Shown here piece after piece: positions 49,851 to 61,515 of a stretch of 64,000 nt of DNA. How positions within the stretch are numbered: the first letter of the stretch is position 1; the number at the start of each line of letters is the position of its first letter. The position numbers and the translations under genes are program-made. The notes under the pieces were generated by a model. It saw nothing but the letters and a program-made list of their open reading frames with translations, was not told where the DNA came from and searched no databases. The DNA is from Omphiscola glabra (Eukaryota; Mollusca; Gastropoda; Lymnaeidae), in contig OZ024794.1 of NCBI GenBank assembly GCA_964017045.1, positions 25,973,340 to 26,037,339 on the forward strand, read 5' to 3'.

Positions 49851-50010
49851 CCACTATATCAGCCACCCAACTTATCACTTTTTGCTTTCATATAGACACA
49901 CTACTATCGTTCGATCAAGCTATCGATTAGCATTAATCAGGTCTAGCACATTTTTATTATTATTTATTGTTAAGCCGCGACATTCTGAATTTTTTGCATT
50001 GCATATCAAT

Positions 50011-50100
50011 TATATTTCCAATACACCGTTCGTGGTCAGTTACATTTCCAATACACCGATCATGGTCAATTACATTTCCATTAAACCGGTGATGGTCAAT
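50011..50100. repeat. 30-bp tandem repeat, 3 copies
   Basis: TACATTTCCAATACACCGAT followed by CATGGTCAAT, exactly 3 x 30. It abuts the foldback element. Confidence 0.93.
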
Positions 50101-50490
50101 GGACTACGATGAGTCACTTCCTTGTTTTGTCACGTGATACGTACCAGCCATTGGTAGGCTTTCTGCTACACATAACAACACATAACAACAGATAACAGCT
50201 GATCAGCCATTGCCATTATCATTAATTTTAAAGCACAATGTTTGTCTCCATCAGCGCTTCCCCAGTGTTAATTAAACATTTTACTTTTCAAAATATTCTT
50301 GAATACACGCGTTTCTTTAAATGACATTCATTAAATGTGACAATAATTATAATTCAGTTATGATTAAAGGAAGAAAGTTGTTTGAAAAAAAATTGGTGAG
50401 CGACTAGTGCGTTGCAGACATCCTACCGGAAGTCTTACTCGTACTTACGCTTATCACGTGACAAAACAATCGACTCATCGTAGTCCATTG
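50097..50490. mobile_element. foldback (long inverted repeat) element, about 394 bp
   Basis: CAATGGACTACGATGAGTC and TTGTTTTGTCACGTGATA in the left arm (50097-50145) recur inverted at 50446-50490. Weaker pairing continues inward to 50169 and 50411. The loop of about 240 bases has no ORF. Foldback or MITE origin is inferred; no target-site duplication was seen. Confidence 0.7.
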
Positions 50491-50618
50491 CAAAGCCATT
50501 ATTCATGTTTAAAAAACAACGACCGGAAACAAAATAGTATCACTTATTATACAGGGTCGCTAAGTTCAGACATGGCATGTCATTGGAGATGACTGCAATA
50601 CGTCTACAAGACTTTTTT

Positions 50619-51060
50619 GTCTGATTCAGCTGACCACTCCAGGGATACGATGTTGGTGGTCTGATTCAGCTGACCACTCCAGGGATACGATGTTGGTGGT
50701 CTGATTCAGCTGACCACTCCAGGAATACGATGTTGGTGGTCTGATGCAGCTGATCACTCCATAAATACAATGTTGGTAAGATCTAACTGATCGTTATACC
50801 TAAACAATGTTGGTGGTTGGGTAAAACTGACCATCAGAAATATACACTGTTGGTGGTCAACTCCAACTGACCACATTTCCCACTCAAATTCGGTGGTCTG
50901 GTCCGAATGACCGTCACTACTGTACAATGTTGCAGGTCGGGTCCAACTGACCATCACCTATAAACAATTTTGGCTGTGTGATCAAACCGGCCAACAGAGC
51001 TGTACAGCGTGGATGGTCAGATCCAACTGACTATAATACTTATACAATGCTGGTGGCCTG
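50619..51060. repeat. 40-bp tandem repeat with conserved hairpin, about 11 copies
   Basis: Three near-identical 40-bp units (CTGATTCAGCTGACCACTCC, then AGGGATACGATGTTGGTGGT) are followed by diverged ones. GGTC at the end of one unit and GACC in the next can pair, and both words persist in most diverged copies. Confidence 0.92.
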
Positions 51061-51226
51061 GCCCACTTAGCCCATAGTTCTTTGATATCATTTTATTCTT
51101 GAAAATCAACCCGGAAAACTAAGTTTAACCAATTAAACTACATTTTTAACAAATAAATCGAATCGTAATCAGTAAAACGTAGAAGAATTATTTCTGCTTG
51201 ATTTCACGATAGAAACTATCAACTCT

Positions 51227-51286
<60 letters not shown>

Positions 51287-51368
51287 GGCTAAATACCGAC
51301 GTTTTTAATGTCATTTAAAGTAAGTTTACTAAAAATGATATGGTATTACACATACACAAGGCCTAACA
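51061..51368. other. no gene; 52-T run
   Basis: Uninterrupted T52 at 51229-51280 followed by A6. On the minus strand this could be a poly(A) tail of a retroposed copy, but no source was recognised upstream. Confidence 0.7.
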
Positions 51369-52451
51369 CAAGGGTCCTCATACTACGGCCCGTGGGCCAT
51401 TTCCGTCACGCCCGGCCACCGTAAAGGTACCTGGCTAGCAGCGACCAATATGAAAACGGAAATTGACAATTTCGCTAGTCAAACTTCCACTTTGAAATAA
51501 TAATCAAATTTCTTTTGGAGTTATTTTTTTCCTTAATTTTAAATATACTTATGTTTTGTCAAGTATTTTGTTTTTAAAAAAACTACAAATGAAATACAGT
51601 GGCACCTCGACATACGAGTGCCCCAACATACGAGCTTTTTGAGATACAAGCAAATCGACGTACGATCAACCTTACGGAACGAATTAAATTCGTATCTCGA
51701 GGATCCAATGCATTTGAAATGTGCGTACAATTCGTTCTTATTTTTTCAAAATATAGTCCGGCCAGTATCCCCCTGTAATGAGGGATGATGTGTTTTGTTA
51801 TACGCATGGCCCGCCTTCCACGTGCATGACCCCTCGTTAACTCTCGTGACCGCCTTTGAAGTGTGGCTAACACAAACTTTCCCTTGTTGACAAAAAGCTT
51901 CGTTATTCAGAACCTTATAGAAGGATCTGAATAAAGCGGGAAAGCAAAACAATGCATTAGACAATTCTAGACATTAGTAGGAAATGCCTATAAAACGGGC
52001 GGACCGATAGAGAGAGGGAGAGATTTTGTTTTGATCACGAGATATGCTGTGTCATTTAATACTTTGTTGTGTGTAGAGTTTTCTATTTCCTCGTACAATT
52101 TTGTGCTCATTGTATTTTTATATACAGTGCCGGTACCAGCAAATCTGTAAGTTTATAATTTCACTCATATTTCTCTTGCTGTTATTATTTAATTGAAGTT
52201 CACAAATTAAAAAGTTATTAATTGTAATTAGCTCTGGCCTTGATTGTCGTTTTATTTGTTATTATTTTTAAATGTTGGTATCGTCCTTTATTATGGACTG
52301 TTTCTAGAACGAGCCATAGTCTAAAATTAAGAGATTAAATTCTCAATTCATAACGGTCCGTAATAACCCCCCCCCCCCCCCACACACACACTTTTACGGT
52401 GTCTGCAGACTCTGATCCGGACCCTTGTTGAAGAAGTTTGAGGAAACCCTG
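51369..52451. mobile_element. hAT-type element, about 1.08 kb, non-autonomous
   Basis: Left end CAAGGGTCCTCATACTACGG followed by CCCGTGGGCC; right end CCGGACCCTTGTTGAAGAAG then TTTGAGGAAACCCTG. Imperfect TIRs (AGGGTCCTCA / TGAGGAAACCCT). Flanks GCCTAACA (51361-51368) and ACCTAACA (52452-52459) match at 7 of 8. No transposase recognised inside. A second MITE is nested at 51597. Confidence 0.75.
51597..51710. mobile_element. nested MITE with CAGTGGCACCTCGACATACG ends
   Basis: The left end CAGTGGCACCTCGACATACG is complementary to the right end CGTATCTCGAGGATCCAATG with about four mismatches. AATTAAATTCGT lies internally. It resembles short MITEs widespread in animals, but superfamily is unassigned and no TSD was confirmed. 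Confidence 0.7.
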
Positions 52452-52459
52452 ACCTAACA

Positions 52460-53149
52460 GAAATGCACACGCTTTTAATAAGCGAATGAATATAAATGAG
52501 TTGGAATTATGGGGGAGACGATATCGAAGTGTGTGGCTACTAATCTGTGGCCAAGAGAAAAGGTAAAGATGAGAACGTTTGTTTAAATATGCAATGCACC
52601 TTTCAGAAGAAATCCCAATGCGTAATCAGACGATTGAGCACGTGGCCCCGCGCCTGGTATAGTTTGTTTAGACAGAGGGTTCCCGGATTATTTTAATAGG
52701 ATGGTCACAGACTCCTTGAAACAGCGGTTAAGTATCCAACAAGGCACAGGTAAATCCAGTTTGAGAATCACTCTAAATTTCCATGCACGTTCAAGGAAAA
52801 AAATTATATTTCGGTTACGCGATGTATTTACTGAAATACTGGATTAGAAATAAAATTTTGAATTAAAAATGCGAAATAGGGGCGTGATCTGAAATAACAG
52901 CAGGAAGACGAAAACGGTGTTTGGTTGCTGGAAGGACAACTGTGACAGAAGAACAAATAACTCCCCAAAATAAAATAATAAAAATCCACTATGTAATTGA
53001 GAGAAACACATTGGATGGAACTCAGGTGAAATGGTATCAGAATTGCGCCCCCCCCCCCCGGCCCCCCGCTTAACTGTATTTGGCATGTTTACGGGTATTG
53101 CCTCAGAATCTAAACACACGAGAGAATAAGAGAAAAAAATCATTGACAG
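52460..53149. other. intron sequence next to the HCN exon
   Basis: AT-rich, with a C run at 53048-53059 about 90 bases inside the intron. No second exon. Confidence 0.6.
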
Positions 53150-53155
53150 ACTTAC
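53150..53155 (-). other. 5' splice site of HCN exon 1
   Basis: On the minus strand the exon ends TTCAG and the intron starts GTAAGT, a perfect match to the metazoan donor consensus. It splits the codon after AG (phase 2). The reading frame hits a stop two codons into the intron, as expected if splicing occurs here. Confidence 0.88.
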
Positions 53156-54408
53156 CTGAAATTGCTACACGGGTGTATAACCCAGTTCCCCACCCGTTTG
53201 TGGCGCATTTTCTCCTTGATAAGCGCCGTTTTATTGCCAAACAGCTTCATGGCCAACTTGTTGTCCGACGGCTGAAAGAAATTCATGATTTGGTCTTTTA
53301 GGTACGTCTTAGCGCTGATGTTCTTGGCTAGTGCGTCGAGGGACACCGTGTCTTTCTCCGCCGGAAGTTCCTCTTTCGGCGTCCCATAGAGACTCGTCTC
53401 GTCCCCGAGGAATTGCACCTTGCTCTCGTGGTTCTTGTAGTTGATCTCGGGGCTCAGGTAGTCGCTGTACACAGAGTCCGAGTCCGAGTCGAGGGTGATG
53501 GTGATGGAGGGGTTCACGTGGCCGCCCAGCACAACGGTGGCAGGCGGCCCGAGGTTACCTGTCGTGCCGACGCCGGAGCCGTCCCCACCTGCACAGCCCG
53601 TGTCGGGAAGTGTCAGTTTGTCCCCTCCGATGCCGCCCCTCGACCCCTGGACGTGGAGACGCTTGAGCTTGAGACTGGGCACACGACGGGTCGGTCGAGT
53701 GGCGCCGGTCGCTGGATTCGATCCGGCCATGCCGGCGACTGAGACACCGTGCCCGCTACGCTGAGCATTGCCGTTCGACGCCCGGCAGAATTTGACCGAG
53801 TCGGAACGCTGTAACCTTGGAGATGCCAGAGTGGCGATGACGCTGGCCTGGCTCACGCTCTCGCTATACGCACCGTGCACGGCCGAGTCCGCGGGTGAGG
53901 GAGGCCCGCCGTTGCTCTGGGCGTCCATGATGGCCTGGTAGCTAGGGGGTTGAAGGTTGACTTGGGGCTTCTCCGCGCCCTCCTCGCCGTCTTCTTTTGA
54001 CAGTTGACTCATCATCGTATGGGCCCTCTCCTTATCCTCGAAGTGTGATGCCGTATCCTCCACGTTCGTTTCCCGAGCGCCTTTCTCTTCTACATTTCTC
54101 TCCATTCGACGTCTCGCGCGTTTATCATCACTCCCCCTGCGTTTAATGAGAGGCGATGACATGGGCGGCGTCACTAGGGGTGAGGAGTAATCGTCGTCCC
54201 CGTCATCCTCGTCATCGGTGGTGCTGTCCTGTCGGCGCCCCCCTGAGTAGGGCGCCTGGGACGGTGGATAAGCGCTACTGTTGCCGGTGAAAGAGTTAGT
54301 GCCGCGGCCGGGGGAGTTATGGGCAGACTGGTATATACCCTTTGGCCCAGTCTTGGGTGAGGGGGCGGAACTGGTGGGGCGTGGAGACCCAGGGTCCACA
54401 GCTGACAT
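53156..54408 (-). CDS. HCN channel, first coding exon (N-terminus only)
   Basis: The exon encodes 417 complete residues plus two bases of the next codon. Residues 370-418 carry the signature that precedes S1 in hyperpolarization-activated cyclic nucleotide-gated channels: a FFQPSDNK-type stretch, KLFG, a KEK/R basic segment and W.IHP.S.FR. These channels are tetrameric plasma-membrane cation channels that open on hyperpolarization, bind cAMP and carry the pacemaker current. Residues 1-370 are low complexity: Pro/Ser-rich at 1-55, acidic at 65-73, basic at 89-103 (with RRGS, a PKA-like site), Gly-rich at 258-290, and Asp/Ser-rich near 307-318. The start is chosen because the ATG has A at -3 and an in-frame TAA lies upstream at 54439-54441. 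The exon ends at CAG|GTAAGT, where the family continues into S1. The exon is much richer in GC than its flanks. Transmembrane segments, pore and CNBD are absent here. Family assignment is firm; the subtype is not known. Confidence 0.9.
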
Positions 54409-54939
54409 TTTGTGTGACCGCCTGAAGTCCTTGCGGACTTAGTGAAACTGGAATTATAAATCAAAAACAGCATATGTATTAATGTATTTCACAAATTTAA
54501 AGAAAAAAAAAAAAAAAAAGGTTTACTTGATTAAAAGATAAAGAAAAAAAAATTAGCAAAGAAAGAAAGGAAGACAGAAAAAAATAACAAAAAAAGATAA
54601 ACTCATAAAAAGAAACGAAAGAGTCTTTACAGATGAGAAAAAAACAATACATTAGGTGCTTAATTTTATAAGGTTGATTAAAGAAGGTTTTTTTAAAAAA
54701 TATTGTGTAATCAATACAGGAGGAAATCTCTATTTCAACAAAACATTCACATTTTAATAGGTGATCCTTTCTCTAAAGTGTTGAAACTCGCAGCGATCAT
54801 GTTTTTTTTTCTTCTTTTAATTTTTTTTTTTGAAATTGTAATTTTGCTGTGTTCAAAATGTCCTACAAACAAAACGCACTGGATGATCGTTAAATTTGAT
54901 GTTTTTTCATCGTGCATATTTCATCTTCTAGCTCTCTGT
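54409..54939 (-). other. HCN 5' leader and upstream sequence
   Basis: On the minus strand an in-frame TAA lies 30 bases before the ATG, so the leader is untranslated. TTCAG at about 54426-54422 could be a 3' splice site if a non-coding exon lies further upstream. Poly(A/T) tracts follow. No promoter element could be named. Confidence 0.5.
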
Positions 54940-55405
54940 CAGTGATTTCTCTCTCTATCTCTCTCCCCCTCCCATCTTCACCCTTTTTACTCACTCTTTA
55001 TCTCGTCTCTGATTCGCTCTATTTCCCCCACTCTCTCTCCTTCTCTCTGTCTCTCTCTCTCTCTCTTTCTCCCCTTCTTTCTCCTATCTCTCTGTCACTC
55101 TCACTGATTCACCCTCTCCATCTCTCACTTATTTCTCTCCCTCCTCTCTCTTATTGATTCTCTCTATCCCTCCACACACACTCTCTCTCTTTTTATTTCT
55201 CTGATTCTCTCTCTCAACACATTTGTTTCCTCCAACTTATTCTCTCTATCCATACCCCCTCTCCCTCTTTCTCCCCCTCTCTCTATCTCTCTCTTTATCT
55301 CTCACTGATTCAATCAATCTATATCTTTCCCCTTTCTCTTTCTCCCTCTCTCTCTCTGTCTCTCTCACTGTTTCTCTCTATCTCTCATTATCTCCTCCTC
55401 CTGCC
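54940..55405. repeat. CT-rich microsatellite tract
   Basis: Over 450 bp of CTCTCT interrupted by CACTGATT, CCCC and TATC. On the HCN sense strand it is a purine (GA) tract within 1 kb upstream of the start codon. Confidence 0.95.
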
Positions 55406-56139
55406 CCACTCTAAGTTTATCTCCCATCTCCATTCATCATTCTGTACCCCCCCCCCTTTTTTTTTTCTCTCTATCCCCGGCTCATTCTTCCCCAAAACCC
55501 TGATACATACGTCCATTTGGTCGACCCACAAGATCATTTCTTCAAGTCCCTATTTCTTAAGTCATCAATTGTTAAAAACTCGACGTTGGCATTTGGCAAT
55601 GGGAAGACCCAATCGATCGTTCCCGGCCCTGGGAGATGGAGGTAATACGTTTATTTAAAAAAAAATACATATATTTTTTTTGGTGGTGTAACATTTGACA
55701 TTTGCGATCTAGATCAGTCAGTCCGTTCGAGAGCGGGCCATGGTGTTGCGGTCACCCCAGTGCTGCGGGTCAAGTAATGATGTGGCTTGCCTACAGATTA
55801 GCGTGTATTTAAAGCCTAAAGGACTGACTAGCTGCTGTGTGGACCGTGACACTTATGTGTGGTTACTTAGGTTAAAAATAAAAGATATGTGTTTGTGAAA
55901 GCCATCGTAATGTTGTAAGGCATGTAAAGAATCACATATGTGGTTGCAACAGAAGAGAAATGAGGATCTAAGTACGAAACAATTACTGAAATTAATTTTT
56001 TTTAATGCTTTTGTTTATTTCTATTTTTATTTTCGAGGTAAGGGTAAATTAGCCATTTTATCGACATGTTTTTTAGATCCATACTAGAAACAGACTCAAA
56101 TCTTAGACCTGACATCCTCTTAAGTTTAAACCACATCAC
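55406..56139. other. no feature recognised
   Basis: No gene or clear repeat. Confidence 0.45.
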
Positions 56140-56205
56140 TTCCTGGCCTCGCAGTCCACTCACACCATCCTGACCTCGTAGTCCACTCACACGATCCTGA
56201 CCTAA
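56140..56205. repeat. about 28-bp tandem repeat, 2-3 copies
   Basis: TCCTGACCTCGTAGTCCACT followed by CACACGA recurs. Confidence 0.85.
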
Positions 56206-56339
56206 AATCTATGCTTCTTTCTGCTCTGTTCTCTTGCTGTCGTTATTCTATTCCAATCAGTCATTGGCTGTCTCTCGCTCTTAGCACAATTATCCCCATT
56301 GTTTGTCGGGGTCCATTTGCATAGTGGATTTGAATTTAA

Positions 56340-56420
56340 CCTATTTGTATGTCTGTGGGTTTGGGTGTGTGTGTGTGTGTGTTTGGGTGTGTGTGTGTTG
56401 GGGTATGTGTGTGTGTGTTC
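56340..56420. repeat. GT-rich microsatellite
   Basis: (GT)n interrupted by TTGGG and GGGGTA. Confidence 0.9.
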
Positions 56421-56576
56421 ATGTGCTTGTGCGCCGCCCTTTCCAAATAGGCTTTACCATTAGCACTGTCTTTTCTGGGACAACGATTTTTTTAAGGCGG
56501 ATCTCAAACTAAAGTAAATGTTGAAGTCATCAAATGAAAAATGTATAAGAAATACATATTATTGGAAAACGCGCTC

Positions 56577-56690
56577 CATCAATAGGACCTTATCGTGCAA
56601 CTCCCATCAATAGGACCTTATCGTGCAACTCCCATCAATAGGACCTTATCGTGCAACTCCCATCAATAGGACCTTATCGTGCAACTCCCT
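56577..56690. repeat. 28-bp tandem repeat, 4 copies
   Basis: CATCAATAGGACCTTATCGT followed by GCAACTCC, identical in all copies. Confidence 0.96.
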
Positions 56691-57867
56691 TCTCCCCTCC
56701 TTTTTTTCTCCACCATTTTAATGAAACAAAAAAGAGGCAATTGATTCGTATAGCGTTATGCCCTCGTTTTTCAAGATTTTGTTTGGGCCAAACCCAGAGT
56801 TGTTTTACAGGCCGGGTCTTGTGCTGGAAATCTGTCTGTACAAATACCAATCTTTAACAAATACATTTACAACAAGCAGATGGTTCGGGATTTTTGTGTG
56901 TGTGTGTGCGGATGGGGGTGAACAGGGGGGTATGTTATCTCTTAATTTGAAATTGTTATAACAACCCCAAATGACGTAATGGGCGAGTTATATATGTATT
57001 TTTATATATATATATTATTTTCTCCAGGATTGGAAGATTTGAAATCCCGCATATGCACAATGAAGAATCAGTTTGTATATTTATCTATTAATGTATTTTA
57101 TTATAAAGTAAAAAGGTTGGCCCTATGGTTCAGTTAACGTATTTAAATGAATTAGGGATCCGTTATTGGGGGCTACGGGACGATAATTTGAGAGTGAAAG
57201 TTACTGGATGATTAAATGCATTTCTTCACTTACAAACATTTTTTTTTTAAAATAGAAAAAGGTAAATTAGAGTTTCTGGATATCAAAGGGACGAGGGGAG
57301 CAGACGATTTCGTTTTTCAATTGAATGTCCACATCTGTCTGGCGCATGTGATATTGGTGGATAGCTGAGTAAGTGGTGCTTGAAAATATTGGGGATGAGG
57401 CAGGGGCGGGGGGGGGGGCCGCAGGGGGAGGGAGTGAAGAGGAGAAAGGGGAGCTAATCTTGGGTCTGACAGACAAGAGCTATTCGCTACCACAATATTC
57501 ATTACATTGATGGGTTGTCTGCCCCCCCCCCCCCCAACCAAAGTGTGATCATTTCGCCGCTTCCACTGACTAGGGTTGCAGAGAGACAGTTAAGATGACC
57601 ATCTAAGTGAATAGTAGATCACATACACTGGTTTTCTTGGAAAATTTGCAGGTGAGATTACCGGGGTAACTGATTCACAGGTCGGATATACTGTAACGTC
57701 AATTAGCTCAGAGCCATGGGGTTGTTGCGTCCAATACCCCGACACGTGTATGATCCCAGAGTCATGTGGTTGTTGCATCAAATACCCGGAAAATGCTGAT
57801 TTCACAAGTGGTAAGAGATCGGTGCGTCAACATAAATACCCAAAGTAACGTCGCAAGGGTCGGGGAC
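56691..57867. other. no gene recognised
   Basis: G run at 57408-57418, C run at 57522-57536, and an imperfect duplication of GTTGTTGCRTCMAATACCC at about 57720 and 57768. Confidence 0.5.
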
Positions 57868-58288
57868 GTCACCGATGTATGGTGTGGATACAGTGACCAA
57901 GCTAAAGTGGGGCGCAAAAGTCACCGATGTATTGTGTGGATACAGTGACCAAACTAAAGTGGGGCGCAAAAGTCACCGATGTATGGTGTGGATACAGTGA
58001 CCAAGCTAAAGTGGGGCGCAAAAGTCACCGATGTATGGTGTGGATACAGTGACCAAGCTAAAGTGGGGCGCAAAAGTCACCGATGTATGGTGTGGATACA
58101 GTGACCAAGCTAAAGGGGGGCGCAAAAGTCACCGATGTATGGTGTGGATACAGTGACCAAGCTAAAGTGGGGCGCAAAAGTCACCGATGTATGGTGTGGA
58201 TACAGTGACCAAGCTAAAGTGGGGCGCAAAAGTCACCGATGTATGGTGTGGATACAGTGACCAAGATAAAAGGGGGCGCAAAACTTAC
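57868..58288. repeat. 52-bp tandem repeat, about 8 copies
   Basis: Starts at 57868 and 57920 give a 52-bp unit: GTCACCGATGTATGGTGTGG, ATACAGTGACCAAGCTAAAG, TGGGGCGCAAAA. Copies are nearly identical, implying recent expansion. Confidence 0.97.
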
Positions 58289-58384
58289 TGAAATCTGCTT
58301 GGCTTACAATAAATGAAACAACTCCTAAAAACATAGCTGTGTCGTATAAATCCTTTATAAAATGTAATATGGCGGGTGGCGATG

Positions 58385-58885
58385 AAAATTTCACTTGTAA
58401 AGCACTTTATAATAATCCCACTTAGTGCTCCCCCCCATCCCCCACGGCTCGCAAACCGCCCATTTTTTGTACATTCCCCTGAACTAAATTAATATTCCAA
58501 TGACCACCCACTTTTACACCGCAGATTTAGTTCACCAACTATATCAGAAAAAACAAAAGAAAATATTACGCACTGACCTTACTTGCGATATATCTTTTTT
58601 AAAGAATCTCATTTAGCGCAGTTATCGGGAATTTTATTTCGTGAAATTAGTGTCATCATATTTGCTCAATCTTGCCCTTTGAAATACAGGAAGAAGTGCT
58701 TTTGTGGGGTTGGGGTTGGTAGGAAGGGGCTGGAAATTTGAAAGAATGTGTTGTCATCGGCAACGGAGTCTGTGTGCCGAGTTTCAGGCCGATAGCCCGA
58801 CGGGAAGTTAGCCAATTAGCCGTGCTAAGATTTTGTCAACCGGCTAGCCACAAACAAAAGTGAAGTTAATATAAATGATGTAAAA
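58385..58885 (+). repeat. dispersed repeat family D, copy 4
   Basis: Longest copy. Contains the AT-rich body shared with 31440-31560 (GAAAATATTACGCACTG, CGCAGTTATCGGGAATTTTA) and the terminal core shared with 38890-39000 and 395-492. Confidence 0.8.
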
Positions 58886-58982
58886 ATTGAACTATTATTA
58901 TTATAAGAAGTTTTTTTTATATTGCGAAGTACCCCAATCTAGGGCTGGGCTCACCACGCTGTACATACAATTTAACAAACAT

Positions 58983-59186
58983 AATCATGAACTTAAAAAT
59001 TAAACCAGCATTATTTAAATAAAAACAAAACAAACGTGTATTCGCCCAACCATTCCATAACTGTACGTCAGACGCAAACAACTAATCATGAACTTAAAAA
59101 TTAAACCAGCATTATTTAAATAAAAACAAAACAAACGTGTATTCGCCCAACCATTCCATAACTGTACGTCAGACGCAAACAACAAA
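58983..59186. repeat. 102-bp tandem duplication
   Basis: AATCATGAACTTAAAAATTA through CAGACGCAAACAAC occurs twice, starting at 58983 and 59085, essentially identical over 102 bp. Confidence 0.96.
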
Positions 59187-59339
59187 AACAGAATGTGTGT
59201 CACCATTTTATGGATGTCTGAACCAGAGAACCAAATTGAGAGATTTTCTTGATTGTTGGGGGGTGCATGGTAATATATGTGATCATTTATTTAAACAATT
59301 AAATATAATTGGTTCAGGAATGTTCACACTGTTATAAAG

Positions 59340-59430
59340 AATCAGGTGGAGTCTACGCGTGTCACAAAGAATCGGATGGAGACTACGCGTGTCATACAAA
59401 AATCAGATGGAGACTACGCGTGTCATAAAG
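59340..59430. repeat. about 31-bp tandem repeat, 3 copies
   Basis: AATCAGATGGAGACTACGCG followed by TGTCATA, with small changes. Confidence 0.92.
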
Positions 59431-59605
59431 ATTGAATCACTCAAAAAACATCTGATGAATTCGATAGTTGTACCCAAATAAATGCTACAGCACTCTGATA
59501 TTTCAGCGAACCCGGGTACTGGTATTCAACACGAAGTAAGAACGTATTATTTTCATTTGATGTCAAATATGTTAATTGTGCAGAGAGAGATATGATTGGT
59601 TAGAT

Positions 59606-60764
<1,159 letters not shown>

Positions 60765-61130
60765 AAAAAAAGATTTAAAAAAAAGAAAGTTAGAAAGAAA
60801 GATAGAAATTAAGAAAGAAATAAAGATAGAAAGTAAAAAAGAAAGTAAGAAAGAAAGAAAGTAAGAAAGAAAGAAAGAAAGAAAGAAGAAACAAATGAAA
60901 TAAAGATGGAAAGTAAGAAAGAAAGAAAGAAGAAAGAAGGAAAGAAGGAAAGAAAGAAAGAAAGATAGAAGGAAGGAAAAGAATTTAGAAGAACTTATAA
61001 GAAGAAAAAAAAAGAAAATAAAGAGAAATTAAGAAAGGAAAAAAAAGAAAGAAGGAAAGAATGAAATTAAGAAAGAAAGAAAGTAAGAAAGAAAGGAAGA
61101 AAGAAAGTAAAGAAGAAAGAAATAAATAAA
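60765..61130. repeat. (GAAA)n-rich microsatellite
   Basis: GAAA, GTAAGAAA, GAAG and GATAGAAA units form a purine strand over about 365 bp. Confidence 0.95.
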
Positions 61131-61316
61131 GGAGGGACAGTGGTATCATCTGAGTCATCTCAGGAGTCATTGTTTGACTGGCTAAGTGAAATGACCAACT
61201 CTTACGTCTTTCGTTCAAAGATAGTCCAATATCTCACTCATTTGAAACATAACCCAGCCACACACCCATTAGTAAGTGCATCTGGTGGTGTTGGTGGTGT
61301 AATAATGTAATAGGAT

Positions 61317-61515
61317 GGTATGTAGCTGCCTGTCACTAGATCCACAATGTGTGGGGGATACTATGTAGCTGCCTGTCACTAGATCCACAATGTATGGGGA
61401 TTCTATGTAGCTGCCTGTCACTAGATCTACAATGTATGGGGATTCTGTGTAGTTGCCTGTCACTAAATCCACAATGTATGGGGATTCTATGTAGTTGTCT
61501 GTCACTAAATCCACA
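61317..61515. repeat. 42-bp tandem repeat, about 5 copies
   Basis: Unit TGTAGCTGCCTGTCACTAGA, TCCACAATGTATGGGGATTC, TA. Spacing is 42-43 bp and frames are open on both strands. Confidence 0.95.

Larger units (their letters stand above)
1..53155 (-). other. probable intron 1 of the HCN gene (left end outside window)
   Basis: No open frame on the minus strand resembles HCN S1-S6, the GYG filter or the CNBD, so exon 2 is probably beyond the left edge. This would make intron 1 at least 53 kb. It is an inference: small exons in this repeat-rich sequence could be missed, and unrelated genes could lie in between. Confidence 0.5.

Noticed and set aside
53413..53764. Plus-strand ORFs of 89-109 codons inside the HCN exon
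   Set aside because: They lie antisense to a well-supported exon; open only because the exon is GC-rich.
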